From the NCBI GenBank assembly GCA_027924585.1, contig BSBM01000179.1:11012501-11076500 (forward strand): 64,000 nucleotides of DNA. The letters are read 5' to 3'. The DNA comes from Larix kaempferi (taxonomy: Eukaryota > Streptophyta > Pinopsida > Pinales > Pinaceae). The stretch's first letter is position 1. Each line of letters opens with the position of its first letter. The notes beneath the pieces were generated by a model. It had not been told where the DNA came from. It saw only the letters and a list, made by a program, of their open reading frames with translations, and did not search any database. Positions 1 to 10,794 of this stretch are shown one piece after another. The position numbers and the translations under genes are program-made.

Positions 1-25
1 CAACAACACATTGACCACCCAATCC

Positions 26-724
26 TCAGAAGGCGATATTCATTGCTCGCTGAAATGTAGCTCCTGCATTTATCAGGCCGAATGGCATCATTCTATATGC
101 GAAAGTTCCCCACTTAGTGCGGAAAGTAGTCTTAAGCCGATCTTCCTCAGCTACTAATACTTGATTGTAGCCAGAGAAACCATCGAGAAGGGAAAATAGC
201 TTAGATCCTGACACCATTTGAAGAATTTGTTCCATTGAAGGGATGGGGTAGTTGTATTTATCTAAAGCTCTGTTTAAATTTCTAAAGTCAACACATAGTC
301 TTATCTCTCCTGACTTCTTTCTCACGGGAACTAATTTAGAAACCCACTCAGAATGTCAGACTTTAAATATTATTTTAGCGTCCAGTAGCTTCTTCAATTC
401 ATTTTGAATCAGAGGTTCAAGGGTAGGATGCATCCTTCTTAATTGTTGCTGAAATGGCTTGACACCCGCTTTCATTGGTATGACATGCTGAATGATGCGA
501 ACGTCATATGTTTTTAGATCTTCATAATTCCATGCAAAAACATCCTTATATTGTCGAAATAGTTTGATAAACCTATCTCTTTCTCCCGAGGAACAACATT
601 TGCCAAGGTTGACAAACTTTGGTTTAGCCTCGGTGCCCAAATTAACTAACTCATACTGCATTGATGAGCTGTTGGTTTTGGTATTCATTGGCCTTTTGAA
701 CTTACTTTGAAGATCAAACAGCAT
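26..724 (-). pseudogene. gypsy Y reverse transcriptase, N-terminal part, broken
   Basis: Two segments belong together. The upstream one (724-356) has the linker into RT and the start of the palm, with a proline/basic stretch and ELKKLLDAKII. A stop near 355 separates it from the second (325-26), which has IRLCVDFRNLN, the LLDGFSGYNQ motif containing the first catalytic Asp, and MMPFGLINAGATFQ. These are diagnostic of Ty3/gypsy RT. The catalytic YxDD segment lies just left of the sequence, where another stop cuts the frame. RT copies the element RNA into cDNA in the cytoplasmic particle. The family call is secure, and the copy is clearly dead. Confidence 0.93.
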
Positions 725-778
725 TTCGAGTGACCTTACCCTTTTGGGGATGAAATTCCCTTTAGTTACATCCTTCTT

Positions 779-1597
779 TCATAAATCAGAATCGTGTTCT
801 TCTTCATCTATCATAGCTCCTTGGAAAATGTCTTCGTTCGTTAGAAATCTGATAATCTGTTCGTCGTCATCGAAGACCCTAAAGTTTGTGATATTGTCAC
901 GGACAAAAGGCCTGAAAATTAATTCAATTGAGCACTTGTTATTAGTTGGCACCAATCTGGAAGCAGATGTTGCTAACAAGTCAGCCGCAGAATTTTGCAA
1001 TCTAGGAATAGAATTTATATTGAAAGAATCAAAATGCATAATTAAATCCCATACCTCAGCCTGATAACCTTTCAAATGAGGTGAGAGACAGTGAATGGTA
1101 TCTCTTACCTATCTCACAACTATTTTTCAGTCACCAAAAACCTTCAGGTATTTAACATTTAAACCGGTGCCCTTCTTTAATATGTGTACCAAAGCTTCAT
1201 ATTCAGCAGTGTTGTTAGTACAATCAAATTCTAACCTACAAGACAAAAAATACTTATTTCTTTCTGGATCCATCAGAACACAATCGGCTCTGGATCCTTC
1301 CAAAGTTTTAGAACCGTCAAAGTATAATGTCCAAAATAGATCTTTTGATTCAGCTAAGTTAGTATCTCTATGATCTAAGACAGTGACTAAACTAACTATA
1401 TTACAGTCAATATCATTAGTCCAAGAAAAATGAAGGAGATCGGACTGTTCATCTGATTCATGGCTAACAGTTTTAGACTGATAATTACCCGGAAGAATCT
1501 CTAAGAAATAATTCCCCAGAACCGAGGATGAGAAGGTTACAGCCTCATTCTTTCCCTCTAGTTGAGTTACATTTTGTTTCATGTGTGGTTCTCTCAA
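779..1597 (-). pseudogene. Second (archaeal-type) RNase H of gypsy Y, between protease and RT
   Basis: This RNase H-like domain lies upstream of RT, separate from the RNase H that normally follows RT. Visible active-site signatures are LYFDGSKTLEGS (first Asp), CTNNTAEYEALVHIL (Glu), LKVFGD (Asp) and RLQNSAADLLATSAS (last Asp). A stop follows LKVFGD near 1127, and the frame resumes at 1075. The downstream part (FRVFDDDEQIIRFLTNED) is the linker to RT. Duplicate RNase H domains of this kind are known in plant Tat-lineage gypsy elements. The position before RT is what the sequence shows here and differs from gypsy C in the same window. Confidence 0.82.
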
Positions 1598-1606
1598 GAC
1601 CTTGAT

Positions 1607-3205
1607 CTAATTCTGTCTATTTTGATACGGCAACCACAAATGAGACCAATCAGTTGCAAAGTAATCATTTAGCTTTGTGGACCAGTCCCTACTTAGGATC
1701 AAACCATAGGCCTCAGGAATATCAACTACCATTATGTCAATAAACTGACAGACTCTAGAGTCGGCTGACAATCTAATGAGGACATCTTTCATTTCTCCAA
1801 TAACTTTGAAAGCAGTTCTATCTAACTGAATAATCTGGGCAGGAGATGGAATAGGTTTCCCATTAATTTTTTTACAAATTGACAGTGGCATGACATTTGA
1901 AGATGCTCCAGAATCTACCAGACAATTGTGAACATTGTGATTGAAAATTTCAAAGGTTAAAAGGAACAGCAATGTCTGAGATTTAGATTTCCCGCCGATA
2001 CTAGCCTCATTAATTTCAAGATCTTCATGAGTATCTGTTAATGGAGCGCTGGGCTGGGATTGTAGAGCATGCAACAACTTATTTTGTTGTTGAGGCAAAC
2101 TGCACATATCGAATATTGATACATTTGCTTTTACTTTCTTTGTATCCTCAATAATGTCATATCCTATATCAGATTCTTTAACAATTCTAGTCGGATGGTC
2201 TATTTTATTCACTATGACCTTGGGTTGTTGAACTGTGGTGTCAATTCTTGGCTGCTTAGCCGCTGTTGGGTTAGCTTTAGGTTGCGGCGGAATGATTGTT
2301 ATATGTCTTCTAGGTTTTTTTTTTAAAATTTTAGGCTTGGGAATAGTCGAGCTTGGCATATGATCTGTAATGGGACCTTTATTGCGAGTGTTAATGTTTA
2401 CAGTAGAGACTGAGCTTTCCACGGGATCTTCTTCTACCAATTCAGTTAAAGGTACCCAATCCCATAGCACCATAGTGGTGTCTGGAGGTGGTTCCTCTAC
2501 CTTAGGGCTTGATTCATCTGGAGGATCATCTTGATCTGGAATCTGTGAATCCAGCATTTGGTTCATGACTAAACTCATAGAGTTAATCCATTGTGGGAAG
2601 CTCTTTTCGGAGTGCGGTTCTTGATGAAAGGTGCAGAAATTTTCCATCCCTATTTCATTGAGATTTAAAACAGGGGAAGTGTTCATAGGTGGATGAGGTT
2701 GATCGTTGTCTTCTCTCTTCTTATAGAATGGATTGAAAGGTTTCCTATATGTACTAGCAGCTTTATCTTTCTCGAGATCTACATTTTTATTGGACAACTT
2801 CTGCATCATCTTCACCACGTTCTCCATGTCTGTTGATGACTCTTCTTTATTTCTGGTGAGCAGCAAGGTTTGTTTACTAGCTACTGGTTTTGTTTCTACA
2901 TATAAGGAATGTTTAGCAATGATATCCGCTTCCTCTTCCACCTTTCTAGCTTCTTCAAAATTTTCTATCAGGGTGGTTTTCTTAGATCTTTTAACGAACA
3001 TTGCTATGGGTCCTTCAAGAGCTGTTGTATAATATTCAACCAGATATTCCTCTATTGGTTTATTTGCTTCGCTGAAATTATTTAAGAGTGTTGTGAACCT
3101 TTGGTTGAAGTCTTGAACCTTTTCTTTCTTTTCCATTCTCATGGACAATAATTCTTTCATGAGCGTAGCTAAGTCTTTTGGTTTCCATATTTCCTTAAGA
3201 AACAT
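1607..3205 (-). pseudogene. gypsy Y gag C-terminal half and aspartic protease
   Basis: One open frame of 532 codons. The first part continues the retrotransposon gag domain (MRMEKKEKVQDFNQRF, a conserved gag signature of this group) and a charged stretch. A degenerate zinc-binding-like motif follows (CTFHQEPHSEKSFPQ), then a long Pro/Lys-rich linker. The C-terminal third is a retropepsin: NCLVDSGASSNVMPLSI has the catalytic D-S-G, and AYGLILSRDW is the second conserved strand. Gag packages the RNA and the protease cuts the polyprotein. The frame overlaps the upstream gag segment in another register, so a frameshift lies at about 3170-3205. The segment itself has no internal stop. Confidence 0.88.
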
Positions 3206-3954
3206 TTTTCAAATTCATCCCAGCTTGAGATCGAACTAGGTTGTAAGCTAAAATACCAGGAAGAGACTTTCGGCTCAAATGTGTATGGAAAAAGCCTACA
3301 AACCACATCTTCATGCTGTACATTTAAAATATTCAGGGCTAAATAAAAACTCTTGAGACGATCTTCAGCAGAAATGGCTTTCCCTGGGTCGAATTTAGGC
3401 AAGACTTTCTCTGGATTTTTAGGAAGATTGTGGAATGGCCCAGCTAGATTCAAAGCTCCCCTTGGTCTCCAAGCAGGTACAGCCATGTCTCTATGTGGAG
3501 AATCAGGTGGAGAGTTGTATGGTAAATTAAATGGAGTGTTCTTTGGAGTAATAAGTTCTCCAAGACTTTCTTGATCTGAAATATTTTATGGGTTTTCAAG
3601 ATCGACTTTGTTCGGGGATTCTGCAATTTCTTCCAAGGTTAAATTCACAAGTTCTTCAAAATTCTGCACAAGAATCGAATCACGGGTGTACTATCGTTCT
3701 TTTCTAGGAGAACTCTTCCTAGGGAGGAAATTTACTGTGCTTAAACCACCTAGTTGTCTAACATAAGATCGTGTATGTCTCCTTAAATCTTCTATTTCTG
3801 CAAAAGGCATGGCATACAATACTTCTTGAGGTTCAGAATCAGAGATGGGGTTTTCTTGATTTGCTACTTCAAGGTTTGGGCTGTCTGAAATTCCTGTTTT
3901 AAGTGGGTTTTCAGTAACATTTTTGATAGCGAGAGATTTTCCTTTATCGGCCAT
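3169..3954 (-). pseudogene. gypsy Y gag N-terminal half, broken
   Basis: The likely start is the ATG at 3954, about 30 nt after the LTR end and close to the primer site. The first 87 codons are acidic and end in a stop near 3690. The frame continues through 3486-3169 with SAEDRLKSFYLALNILN and CRLFPYTFEPKVSSWYFSLQP, the canonical gag core (infrequent W/F-rich helices). A frameshift at about 3200 passes into the next segment. Structural capsid protein by family; at least one stop and one frameshift inactivate it. Confidence 0.85.
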
Positions 3955-3962
3955 GCACTTTA

Positions 3963-3981
3963 GGCCCTCCTTCTAGCGCCA
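3963..3981 (-). other. Primer binding site of gypsy Y
   Basis: Minus strand TGGCGCTAGAAGGAGGGCC starts 5 nt after the LTR end. Its TGGCGC start is the form used by many plant Tat/Athila-type gypsy elements. The tRNA was not identified here. Confidence 0.7.
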
Positions 3982-3986
3982 AAAAC

Positions 3987-4888
3987 TGTTGATGCCCCAA
4001 AGATCGCAGCATCAAGAGGAAAGGGATTCTCTCTAGTAGACTATCCCAATTAGATTGTCCACCGTTTGGTATGGGGAATCCATCCGATTAGCGGTTTCGG
4101 CAATCGTCAGATTTGCTTTCTTTTACACTGGTTATGGCCCAATCCACCGTTCTTTTCTTTTTTATTGTTAAAATGATATGCAAGTGCCTAAGCTACTTTA
4201 ATCTAAATGCAAAGCTTAAAACAAATTTGTATCTAAAACTGAAATAAATTTAATCTATCCTTGCAAGGAGCAAAAGCTGCAAATATGAGTAATGTGCTAA
4301 AAGAAGCATCTACAGATCAACATATAGCCATTAAACCATGAATATACAACTATAGAAAAAGGAAAAAGATATTAAAAGGTAGCTTCTAATTTACACATAA
4401 CACATTCCATTACTCATGTAGGAGAAAAAATCATTTGCAAAGGAAACAGTAAGATCATTCAATACATAGAAATAATTCAAGACAGCAAAGAAAGATCTCA
4501 CTGTAGAATATGAAAGTCACAGGAATAATCCAGCATGCATCCAACATCCATTTCCAAGCAAAAGACGTCCTCTCCAGGCTCTTATTAGGCAAAATTTATT
4601 TTCTTAGAGCAAGTTCAAGATAGCTCGTACAAGTTAAGAAAATCATTTTCCCTACAAAAATTCCTTTACACTATTCCCTAAGCCTCTATTTATATCCTTA
4701 CAAAATGTCTCTTGGGATGCCACCTAGCTCTTACACTTGTCACTTCCAGACTTTTCCCAGAAATAACAACTCATGGCCCTTTTCTTATAACAAAAATTTT
4801 CTCAAAAATAAAAAGAAGGACAACTATCTAGTGACCCTACGCTCTAAACACAGGGAAAATATATCAAAATAAGCGCAACGCATTATCA
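3987..4888 (-). repeat. 5' LTR of gypsy Y, about 902 bp
   Basis: Bounded on the minus strand by TGATAATG at 4888 and GCATCAACA at 3987, a TG..CA pair, with the primer site directly following. It contains a TATA box at 4687-4695. The second LTR is outside the window, so the outer boundary rests on the TG start only. Confidence 0.72.
4687..4695 (-). promoter_or_regulatory. TATA box in gypsy Y LTR
   Basis: Minus-strand GATATAAATAGAG, about 700 nt upstream of the primer site, in the position expected at the end of U3. Confidence 0.65.
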
Positions 4889-4902
4889 CTAGCGTGTTCA
4901 TC

Positions 4903-7900
4903 CTTGAGGAGGCACTTCTGCTGGGAGTGAGGTGCTTGTGCTTGCTGCTGCTGCTTTCTTTTCCTCTTCTGCTATTTAACTGAACCAGATACCAGTGTCT
5001 CTGACAACCACATTTGTTGGTGAAGGGAGCAAGATCTTCTGGAAAGTCACATGTTTACCAAGCTCTGCTTCAATACCATGGATTTCTGCAGTTGCTACTT
5101 GGTGGATTTCTTTAAGAAAATGATTGTATATTGATGACAACCCAATATAGTGATGGAGATCATCAGTGGCCAGGACATCAATCTTCTTTACATACTCTAT
5201 TTGAATGCCTAGCTCTTCCTTCAAGTCTGATAAACGTTGCTCTTTGCTTGGAAACTCATCGAGGGACTGAGGAAACATCAGCTTGCATTTATCACGCACT
5301 TCATGGATTTTTTGATACAGGTTGTTACTTTTCTCAATCATGCCCTGGATCTTAGCCATTAGCTTAAGGCCACAGTTCCTACAGAATTCCATAAGGGCTA
5401 CATCTTCTTTAAAATCATCTACTGACTTGAATGGGAGATGCTTAGGGAAATCAACCTTCCCTTCTCTCCATTCCATCTAGCTCAGGATGTTTGCTTTAAC
5501 CTGAGTGTATTTTCCCTTAAGTCTATTGGCCTCTTCATTGACTTCTTTCAATCTAACCACTGTGGGTTTGAGCCTGCACACTTCTTCAGTAATCAGCTCC
5601 TGTGTGGCGTGCATTTGTCTCAAAATGTCACAGGACAGCTCATGAAAGGGAGACATATCTATCGCTCTACTTTCTGCCTACTCTAATTGTTCAACCATTG
5701 CCTACTTATCTACTTCCAGATGAAAAACTCTAGCTTCATAATCGTTCTTTTCCGCTTCTAGAACCATCATCTAGATTGACAGGTGCTCCTTTTCTTCTTC
5801 TAAATGGCGATACTTATCTGTCAACTCCTTGCAATCAATAGACAGGCAATTATATTTATTCACTACAAGATCCCTGTAATCCTGCTCATTAACCATAGTA
5901 TGCTGCAACATGCGAGCTCTCCTCTTTGTTGACTCAAATTCTCTGACGATATGAACCACATTGTCCTTTGTTGCTTTTGTTGTTGACACAGCGCCAGATG
6001 CCATGGCTATGGGAGCCTTATTTGTATTCTGCATCACCGTGGTCTTCCGCTGGGTGACAATATTTGCTTGAAAGAGTCTCTTTATACTCTCTTCCGACTT
6101 CAAGACCACCGCCTTCCTCTTCTTATAATACACAAATTCATCCCATCGGGACACATTATGATCTTCTGATGGGGTGTAAGGGATGATCAGAATATCTCTT
6201 ACATGTACTTTTGTCTCCATGGATGGGGTCTGCACTGTTTGAGATGTGTTTGTTGCCACATTTTGGGTGTCGGAGCCACCTGCCTGGGATGTGTCTGTTT
6301 CCACATTTTGGGTGTCGGAGCCACCTACTTGAGATATGCATGTTTCCATATCTTGGGTGCCAGAGCCACCTGCCTGGGTATCTTCATTGGTCTTAAGCTC
6401 GATTTCTGCCTTTTGTCCCTCTTCAGTTTTACGCCTTCCTTCTTCTTCATCAACTTGCTACTGATTTTCACTTTCCTCCCTCTGCTCTCGCTCTTCTGCT
6501 TCCTTCTGCTACCTTTCCTCTTCAGCTTCTCTCTGCAGCCTTGCTTCTTCTTCTTCTCCTTCTGTTCCCTTTCCTCTTCAATTTCTCTCTGCAACCTTGC
6601 TTCTTCAGCTTCCTGTTGCAATCTTACTTCTTCTTTCAATCTTTGTTCTTCATGGGCCAGCGCCTCAGCTGCTTCCCTTTCTTTTTGTAGACTGGATTCT
6701 CGGGCTGAGGTAGAGCTAGAGCTAGCGCCACTACCATGACGAAAAATCTGCAACTCAGTCATGTTGCTGATGCCTCTGAACAGTTCTTCCTCTGCATCAT
6801 ATTAATGAGCATATACCTCCTTGCAATGCTCGGCAACCATGCTCTGCCTGTCATTTCTATGGAAGATCACCTCACCGAAGTGGAAAGCTTTCAACTCTTG
6901 AATGTATTCCTCGGCTGTTGCAACCCTTGAGAATTTATAGGCTCCTATGCAAAAAGGAAAAGGAGGGAAGGAAGCTTTATGTTGCTTGTTAAGAACTCCT
7001 CCTATTCCTTCAAGGAAAACTTTCCTGACTGCTTCCTTGAGGACTACATAATCAGTAGTGTATTTTGGAAAAATATATGGTGCTTTGGTACCTCCAAACA
7101 TCCTGATGTAGGTGCCCTGCTCTGAGAAGTAAAAATCGCCATAGTTTTTCAGGACCTCCATGGCATTTTCTGATAGGCAATTGGGCTCTTCCTTGAACAT
7201 CTGCTCATACAGAGGCATGATGAACTCTTCGCAGATGAGCTTGCAGTTTGATCTGTAATTTTGAGCCCACATTATTTTATAGAAAGTGTAGACTGGGGTG
7301 TTGGCCTAATCCCACATGCAACCTAGACTGGGGAAAGAGATCTTGGCCAAAGTGCAGTCAATAAGATATGAAGACATGTAAAATTCTGACTTTTTTAAGG
7401 CCAAGCCTTCTCTAGATGTGGCCACTGTGGATGCCAAACTATCCGAGAGGATAGTAGCCCAATCAAACACAGTTCCTTTGAATGCCATGAATTGGATGAT
7501 GGGAGCCCACTGTATCCTATATAAAGTTCCATCGGGCATGCCGAATATTCTGCATAACATCAAGGAAATTAATCTAAAAGGAGGTCTTAGGCTCTGAACG
7601 TCATATTCATCATTATCTCTCTTCCTCAACTGCTTGCCTCTGACCAATAGCTTTTGAGCCATCTCGATATTATTCATCTTTCCCGACCATTCATCGTTCA
7701 GAGCTTGCTAGGGACGTGAGAACTTGTAGGCCGCTGCAATATAAGCTGGATGGAATGAAGCAAAAGTCTATCCCTTGCTGTCATGCAACACTCTTGTTTG
7801 TGGGTCGGCATGTTCCAGTATCCATCCGATCACTTCAGAGAACGGGAACAATTCGGGGCGAGTAGAAGCCCTAGCTATGCCGGAATATCTTATGTTGAGA

Positions 7901-8088
7901 TAGATTTGTTCTTCCTCCAATAACACATCTGGGATATCCTGGTCCCTGATCATCCGGTAAACATCTCCCCAATGGACCTCAGGAGGAATTCCAGTGGTAC
8001 ACTTAGTGTCTTGGAAAATAGTTTCAGTCCTTAGTTGCACTGGTTCTGGTTCCATCACTTTAGCTTTCTTTCTACCACCTTTTGGCAT
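4903..8088 (-). pseudogene. Long degraded ORF of unknown function, about 1060 codons, retroelement-associated
   Basis: I do not recognise the family. Starting at 8088 (MPKGGRKKAKV), the same register runs to about 6340 with stops near 7767, 7700, 7305 and 6800. It then shifts one register near 6325-6349 and runs to a TGA at about 4903, with stops near 5770, 5700 and 4976. Residues 1-430 look globular. The middle is a Glu/Arg/Gln-rich coiled coil (about 6440-6740), then a 15-residue repeat, a K/R-rich patch, and a C-terminal helical region ending in an Ala/Ser/Thr-rich tail. The stop is 14 nt from the edge of the gypsy Y LTR. It could be a 3' ORF of an older element, an ORF with its own promoter, or a host-like gene captured by repeats. 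Confidence 0.6.
6256..6390 (-). repeat. 45-bp in-frame tandem repeat, three units
   Basis: Units start at 6256, 6301 and 6346, a period of 45 bp or 15 codons. They encode GGSDTQNVETDTSQ-like repeats in the unknown ORF. The length being a multiple of three suggests expansion while the frame was under selection. Confidence 0.85.
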
Positions 8089-8099
8089 CGTGGCTTATC

Positions 8100-8858
8100 C
8101 TTGTCAGCAACCAAATGTGAATGATTATAAAATTGTAACACATTATGAGAGTGTAACATAAAGTAAGACAATTTTAGCATGCTAATGATAAATATAGACA
8201 AAATTATAAAGTTGCATGCTAGGGAAGCAAACTAAACATAAATCATTCAAGAAAACCAATATGGTCCTCGGACTTGGTTATTCTAGGGAGACGATGCCTG
8301 GTTAAGCACTTTTGAAATGCTTCCGAAATGGTAAGCATACAACATGTAAAAAATCACTTCCTTCCTAGTCCTTGGAGATAGGATGTCCTCCATCATGGTA
8401 CTTCTAATGGCCAATGGTAGGCTAGCCTGAAGTGGAAAATCTTAAGAGGAGATGAAAACATGAAACCATTTTCCACAATCGTTAACTGAGCCGAACAGGC
8501 GAGTGGTTGAGTATCTCAAATTACCACTGCCTCAGGTTTGATAATATTAGAGAAGCGGTATGTAGCCGGTATAAACTTGGGTTCGAGTAAATCAGGGTAG
8601 GGGTACGACCGAAACGCAGCTGGTGGAAAAAAAACAAGCTTGGATGACTCAAAGATAAAGGGAAAATTGGGTACGACTTGGTCATGGCTATGAATCCTAG
8701 TTGGCAGCAAAGAGAAACTTATGGGGGGCACGGCAGCTGAAAATTCTTTAAAAATGATACATGCTACCAGTGCCTATCGGCCACATTATAAAACGGGAAA
8801 ACACCCAATAAATAACTCAACATAGAGATAAAACAAAGATAACGGTTGATAAGCCTAC
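8100..8858 (-). other. Probable 5'UTR intron of the unknown ORF
   Basis: Minus strand CATCTCTAG/GTAGGC at 8858 is a good donor. GCTGACAAG/G at 8100 is an acceptable acceptor, 11 nt before the ATG. The interval is AT-rich and has no coding frame I can support. This is inference; no transcript data are available. Confidence 0.4.
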
Positions 8859-8985
8859 CTAGAGATGAAACAGTGGTGGAGTGAGGTCGACACGGTGGTG
8901 AATACAATGAGCTGGAGCGATGCAATATCCCAAACGACATTGTTTGAATAAAAAACTAATAATAGGAACAAAGAACCCCACCGCC

Positions 8986-8996
8986 CTTATATAAGG
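8986..8996 (-). promoter_or_regulatory. TATA box upstream of the unknown ORF
   Basis: Minus strand CCTTATATAAGGGCGG lies about 130 nt before the predicted donor site. This would make a short non-coding exon 1, as also seen for the antisense gene in gypsy C. Confidence 0.45.
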
Positions 8997-9109
8997 TTTG
9001 ACACATGCGAGCATTTAAATGGGTATGTGGCGATTTTAAAACGGAGTTTAATGCTCGTACAACACGGTCTTTTCAAACCAACTCAGCATTAAAGCGCGAC
9101 CGTCGGCTG

Positions 9110-9745
9110 TGGCAAGGACTCACAAGTTTCTTCCGCAGTTGCAGCTAGAACTCATGAGTTCCTCTCGAAAGGCGGGAGATTTGGCAAGGCATTTGCTTGT
9201 CGTGGGAAAGAGGAAAAAGATGCTTCGTAGTGGCGGAAACGTTTGGCGATTTGTTCCAATGTTTCAGGAGCATTTCGTGAGTTCTTCCAAAATTCACTCT
9301 CCCAAAAGTTTATCGCGGCCGGTTTTGCTTAGTTGTCCCGAAGTTGCGGGAAGACTTAGTAAGTCCTTCCGAGATTGATGAATGGAAAAGTTAAGTCTTT
9401 TCTGAAATGTGAACGGTCGAGTAACCTGGGGAAAAGAACAACTTTCTGCAGCAACACTTGGTGAACGCTTCCGCAATTTCGGGAGAGAATCACAAGTTTC
9501 TCCGCAGTTTCGGGTGAGCTTGCTAAGTTGATCCATAGTTTTGGGAGAGAATCTCGAGTTCTTCCGCTGTTTCGGGAAAGAATTTTGAGTTCTTCCGAAA
9601 CTTCAGAAACTCTAAGTGTTTTCGCTATTTCGGGGAGCAATTCTAAGTCTTTCCGCAGTTTCGGGAGAGAGTCCCAAGTTCATCCATAGTTTCCGGAGAG
9701 AAATTTGAGTTCTTCCGCAATTTCGGGAAAGAGTTGTGAGTTTTG
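9110..9745. repeat. Degenerate 31-bp minisatellite
   Basis: About 20 diverged units resemble AGTTCTTCCGCAGTTTCGGG followed by a purine-rich AGAGAATCTCG-like end. The period is clearest at 9480-9740, and the left half is more eroded. Several weak ORFs cross it on both strands only because the repeat lacks stops. It lies between a gypsy RNase H fragment and the promoter of the unknown ORF. Confidence 0.8.
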
Positions 9746-9815
9746 ACTTATAAGAAAAACTTCAAATTTGTAAAGTAGATTCCTCAGTTGAAACAAAACT
9801 AAGTCCAAAAGGTTT

Positions 9816-10286
9816 TCACAGGAGACTTGACTTTTTAGGCAGTCTTTCTAGGAAAATGAAAGGAGGGGCCTCAATATCTACAAAAAATTTATGGGGGGAT
9901 GTTGCTGCAACAACACAACAGTCATTGCGAGATAAGTGGGGGGAGAAATTTTGAGTGCGGAGATAATTTAGGATATCACCATACCATGTGTCATAGCTGG
10001 TGATGAGGAAGAGATGTTCATCCAGTAAGTGGTCATGAATAGGTTCACCCGAGGCCGTGGGTGTGAGTTCAGTGATGAACTCAGCTAGGGCTAGGGTTTT
10101 CTTGATTTTAGGGATCACAAACTCAAGGTCAAAATCTTGTAAGCTAACAGTCCAACGTGAAAACTTACTATTGATAAGCATGCGGCTAAGTATGTATTGC
10201 ATGGGGTTTGAGTCAGTGACCGCTAGTGGTTTTGCGAAGAAAAATGTAGCAGCGCAAGTTTTGTACGGAAAGGATGACTCCTAACG
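9816..10286 (-). pseudogene. gypsy X RNase H C-terminal fragment
   Basis: Minus-strand SNPMQYILSRML, SRWTVSLQDFDLEFV and ALAEFITEL match the end of a Ty3/gypsy RNase H domain. They are close to the gypsy C protein at 33400-33700, including the shared WYGDIL.YLRTQ tail. The frame continues through 10286 with one stop near 10283 and is cut exactly where the CACTA end begins. At its C-terminal side it breaks off near 9830, and integrase is missing. Remnant of an older element that hosts the CACTA. Confidence 0.85.
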
Positions 10287-10560
10287 CACTAGTTCATATT
10301 GGAAAAATTATGACAAAAGGATTCTGACAGTATGGACTACATTGTCGGTAATGTCAAAAAATTCATATAAAATGTTAAAATTGTCAAGTTTTTTTTAATC
10401 CTGGTTGATATCATCGTTGTTGTGACAATGTATTTGTTTTCGTGTCAAGTGTGACAATTGCTAACCTAACATCACAATAGAGACAATAGGTTAAATAGTG
10501 TCTGTCTTGTGACATTATTGTACATGAGGTCACAATTGTGACGATCCAAATAGTAATTGT
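10287..10560. repeat. CACTA subterminal repeat zone
   Basis: Short motifs of the type TGTCA/TGACA, in both orientations, occur about every 20-30 bp (for example GTCACAATTGTGAC near 10531). In known CACTA elements such clusters bind the TNPA-type protein. Binding here is inferred. Confidence 0.55.
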
Positions 10561-10794
10561 TTCCCTTTCCAAGTGGTCACCCACTGTTTGAACAAGTCAA
10601 CTTTGACTTGGTCAACTTTCATCAGAATTACGACCTCTCAAAAAATTATATATATGATTTTATAAAAATTATAAGTATGTTCCATTTTAAAGATGTTGCG
10701 ACAATTTTTCTATAATAACAACAGTTTGAAAATGGTGTAAGGTCTTCTTGTCGAGGAAAAAGCAGATTTATTTTATGATCATTACCATATTTTT

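Larger units (their letters stand above)
1..4888 (-). mobile_element. Ty3/gypsy element Y, 5' part, truncated by window edge
   Basis: Read on the minus strand the order is LTR (4888 to 3987), primer site, gag, aspartic protease, an extra RNase H, then the start of reverse transcriptase at the left edge. The remaining RT, integrase and second LTR would lie outside the window. Several stops and frame changes show it is not functional. The extra RNase H points to the Tat-like, dual-RNase-H part of plant Ty3/gypsy. Lineage assignment is an inference from domain content. Confidence 0.88.

Noticed and set aside
6203-6739. 178-codon plus-strand ORF rich in Phe/Leu/Ser
   Set aside because: It is the reverse strand of the Glu/Lys-rich coiled-coil coding segment; a composition shadow.
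9294-9640. Two minus ORFs with repeated SRNCG/LPKL peptides
   Set aside because: Translations of the 31-bp minisatellite; frames wander and no start or domain is seen.
9110-9745. CRISPR-like array
   Set aside because: Units are contiguous and diverged, with no unique spacers, in plant DNA.
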